Assembly: GCF_052055485.1 (NCBI RefSeq)
Contig: NZ_CP197171.1
Span: 124,001-188,000 of the forward strand
Direction: 5' to 3'
DNA from: Amphibacillus sp052055485
GTDB lineage: Bacteria > Bacillota > Bacilli > Bacillales > Amphibacillaceae
DNA: 64,000 nucleotides
In this document: piece by piece, positions 62,901 to 64,000 of the stretch
Position numbering within the stretch: the stretch's first letter is position 1
How the letters are laid out: every line of letters starts with the position of its first letter
The notes under the pieces: generated by a model
Database searches by the model: none
Seen by the model: only the letters and a program-made list of their open reading frames with translations
Told to the model about the DNA's origin: nothing
Program-made: the position numbers and the translations under genes

Positions 62901-64000
62901 TGACTGGGAACTATTTGCTGTGCCTGTCATATTCTCAGGTACATTTCTAAAGCGATCAAGTTTGGTTGTTGCTGTAATTTCATCGCTCCATTCTGATGGC
63001 CCACGTGTGTTTACTGCTCTTACGCTGTAAGTATACTCAGTATCTGCTTGTACTCTCTCATCCACATAGTAAGGTGTTTGGTCATCATCCGTTGCCTTGA
63101 AGACATTTGTATAAACGACACCATCAATCATTAAATCATAAGTGACATGTTCACCATCAACTTCATCCCACTCGAGCTGTATCGCTCGATCGGTAATGTT
63201 TTCGTCTTCAGCTCTTAAACCTGTTGGTGTTGATGGTACTTCTTCGTCAATGATCTCATCTTCTTGACTATTGTCAAAACCATCTACGATTAATGACACT
63301 TCATTAGCTGTAATATTCGTTTTTTCTACTTTGACATACAATTTAGGTGCTGTCGTAATCTCAACTTCTTCAAATTCCGAACCAGGTGTAGCGTACTTAT
63401 TTAAGTTGGGCTCTTCATCATAATAGAAGACGTTGTCTGAATCGTTATATTCCTCTTCAGTTGAAACTTCTGCTAAGGTAATCTCTTTGTCTCCAACCAT
63501 CGCCGTTAAATTTTCCGGTTCTTGGCGTGTGTTGACGATGAATTCTGTCCCTTTATCGGTAACCATTCCTTGATAACCTTGACCTTCTGCTGTTCCAACC
63601 GTTATAGTAACCGTCTCATCATCGGTCACTTCGGAAGTAATATGTGTTCTTAAGTTTTTATCATCTTGATAGTCAAGTGTTTTACCATCATCTTCATATA
63701 AAGTGAATTCTGAATGACCTGATGGATAAATATCAAAAATTCTATTTTCAGAACCATCTAGATGATTAATGGAGTTATTTTCCGGTGCCATCGGAATAAT
63801 CGCTCCATCTTTAACAAATACAGGTGTTTTCCATAAAGGAGCATCAACGTTATTAACGACCGATCCACCTTGATATTGTTCACCCGTAAAATAATCGATC
63901 CAAGTTTGCTCTTCATCAGGGAGATAAATGCCATTTCTAACTCCTGCTTGATGATCAGCTTCATTATAAATTGGAGCGACTAGTAGACTTGGTCCCCACA
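59916..64000 (-). CDS. Large cell-wall-anchored GH31 glycosidase, 5' end outside the window
   Basis: About 1,360 residues are visible; the frame is open at the window edge (no start inside). In order: the GH31 C-terminal part (GPSLLVAPIYNEADHQAG, IIPM), a DUF5110-like domain (FTLYEDDGKTLDYQDDKN), FN3 (GLRAEDENITDRAIQLEWDE), F5/8 type C (LDGDEGTTWHTDWNSG), a dockerin (DGVIDEEDLNFFASYMG, VDINYNGVIDAYDLMY), a cohesin-like domain, a second F5/8-like domain, six FIVAR-type repeats (AEADYT-ESW-like, e.g. LEADYTEESWEVFADAL), a Pro/Asp/Ser linker and the sorting signal LPATATS, hydrophobic helix, RKK. The anchor is LPxTA rather than LPxTG. It likely degrades alpha-glucans at the cell surface. Confidence 0.87.
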   Translation of the reverse strand, partial: WGPSLLVAPIYNEADHQAGVRNGIYLPDEEQTWIDYFTGEQYQGGSVVNNVDAPLWKTPVFVKDGAIIPMAPENNSINHLDGSENRIFDIYPSGHSEFTLYEDDGKTLDYQDDKNLRTHITSEVTDDETVTITVGTAEGQGYQGMVTDKGTEFIVNTRQEPENLTAMVGDKEITLAEVSTEEEYNDSDNVFYYDEEPNLNKYATPGSEFEEVEITTAPKLYVKVEKTNITANEVSLIVDGFDNSQEDEIIDEEVPSTPTGLRAEDENITDRAIQLEWDEVDGEHVTYDLMIDGVVYTNVFKATDDDQTPYYVDERVQADTEYTYSVRAVNTRGPSEWSDEITATTKLDRFRNVPENMTGTANSSQSGSGPEAALDGDEGTTWHTDWNSGNELPHTFEIDMQLGYELDKFEYVPRDDAGNGTITEYNLDVSLDGKTYQNIITGGEFESSGETKTIEFDDNISARYIKLTITNAVGGFGSAAEFRPYKIDGTNGFVVGENIPDGVIDEEDLNFFASYMGFDQTNTWDQVSRVDINYNGVIDAYDLMYVAGQLGENPLEATGRDIQGELKIVPEQEEVQAGEEFTVEIIGEGLQDINAFNAEFVQDSRFSYVETSPTELTEHMLNYSQRVDGGSDAPNRVFVAFSNKGTQDTLEGSGTLATVTLRANEDLTFDVPASRLLLVNTSFDVLDEETMVPGDPDPDPEEPHEVILTNEDMTVTGDGDKMQDGEAAFDRLIDGDLNTLAELIWIFDEDQEEYAELPLEVDFTFNQPQQLLKFEVFNRTVGSNGLIKKLTATAYDQAGNAYDLGDKDVEKDAESVIYDFADLDVPEGTRFTDVTIEFLESHNSPRMLSVAEVEFTALHADDSEEPDEVDKSDLENLIAEAEALNEADYTPETWQNFSERLETAKNVFDDPAVTQAEVNIAIVTLQASISELEEIAEVEIDKRVLAALVEAHADKQAEDYTSESWEVFVEVLNSAEAVLTDEEVTQEEVDEAVIALQEAVEQLELLEAEEVDKSELETLVALQVDKLEADYTEESWEVFADALSHAEAVIADETATQTEVDEAIVALQDAVEQLKPVEPEVVDKENLATLVADAKEMDEADYTPETWDYFIQILNFAEAILATEDEEVTQEFVDLVEDLLLDAIEQLEDIKIEKVVKEKLEQLVTDAADYDANVYTDESYANLKAALETAQAVLADEEATQAEVDAAEANLQSAIDQLEEKKPSPIPEETEKSDLAELVAEAEALNAADYTTESYANLVEALRAAKAILANEEATQSDVDMAFATLEQALEDLEAVQSDGLDPEKPKDPAPSDPEDSSADGDSLPATATSIYNWLGIGFMLLIVGGLIVFLINRKKQSAK

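Noticed and set aside
62352..62950. Plus-strand frames within the GH31 gene
   Set aside because: Shadows of the long minus-strand coding region.
1..64000. rRNA or tRNA genes and a replication origin
   Set aside because: No tRNA cloverleaf, rRNA segment or DnaA-box cluster was seen when reading both strands.

Overview
This is an AT-rich stretch of a low-GC Gram-positive chromosome. The best guide to the host is the block from about 44.7 to 59.6 kb: yerB, yerC, a Gfo/Idh oxidoreductase, pcrB, pcrA, ligA, camS, gatC-gatA-gatB, dgkB and rlmCD run in nearly the order known from Bacillus subtilis (yerB-yerC-pcrB-pcrA-ligA-yerH and gatCAB-dgkB-yefA). Strong AGGAGG-type ribosome sites, two-gene P-II/DUF1538 modules and two PTS sugar operons fit a fermentative member of the Bacillaceae. 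I cannot name a genus from the sequence alone. No rRNA, tRNA, CRISPR array or intact prophage is visible.

Layout. 0-1.6 kb: a solo tnpB (IS200/IS605 group) with a structured leader and a right-end hairpin, then a HAD phosphatase. 3.0-10.1 kb: a complete L-ascorbate catabolic operon (ulaG-C-A-B-D-E-F, minus strand) divergent from its DeoR-type regulator ulaR, with phased repeats and a long palindrome between them. 10.1-11.0 kb: a repeat nest with a 52-bp tandem array bracketed by two hairpins. 11.1-16.0 kb: a mannose-family PTS (IIA, IIB, IIC, IID) interleaved with an amidohydrolase and a BtpA/SgcQ-like TIM barrel, led by a YhfZ-like regulator; the substrate is unknown. 16.5-23.6 kb: an alaR-alaT-like pair, a broken choloylglycine/penicillin V acylase, DUF4256, and a three-gene proton-translocating transhydrogenase (pntAA-pntAB-pntB) flanked by a duplicated DUF4256 3' end. 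23.7-24.9 kb: a second repeat nest with a nine-unit 20-bp array.

25-32 kb: a nucleotidyltransferase-fold gene, then a 340-residue AimR-family receptor followed at once by a 45-residue secreted pre-peptide ending in DPGHPGL, with no phage gene nearby. This orphan arbitrium-like pair is the most interesting system in the window. After it come a LysR regulator divergent from a two-gene chromate transporter, and a DUF1413-DUF1538-P-II operon. 32.7-44.6 kb: a BNR-repeat protein with an arginase-fold protein, a 2-hydroxyacid dehydrogenase, an OmpR/ABC/histidine kinase four-gene operon, a WYL regulator with a GyrI-like protein, a RibD-C reductase, a GNAT acetyltransferase whose 3' end was altered by an IS605-like relic, and a small DUF6429 protein. 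44.7-59.6 kb: the conserved housekeeping block (DNA repair helicase and ligase, archaeal-type lipid synthase, transamidosome, lipid kinase, rRNA methyltransferase). 59.9-64 kb: the 3' part of a giant surface-anchored GH31 glycosidase with dockerin, cohesin-like and six FIVAR-type repeats, cut by the window end.

Several dispersed repeat families run through the intergenic spaces: four identical 29-bp copies, GTTGCA hairpins, hairpins with a GTCCT loop, and three IS605-type right ends. Together they suggest a genome shaped by small non-autonomous elements. Where an upstream in-frame start lacks a well-placed ribosome site, coordinates were trimmed to the start that has one.
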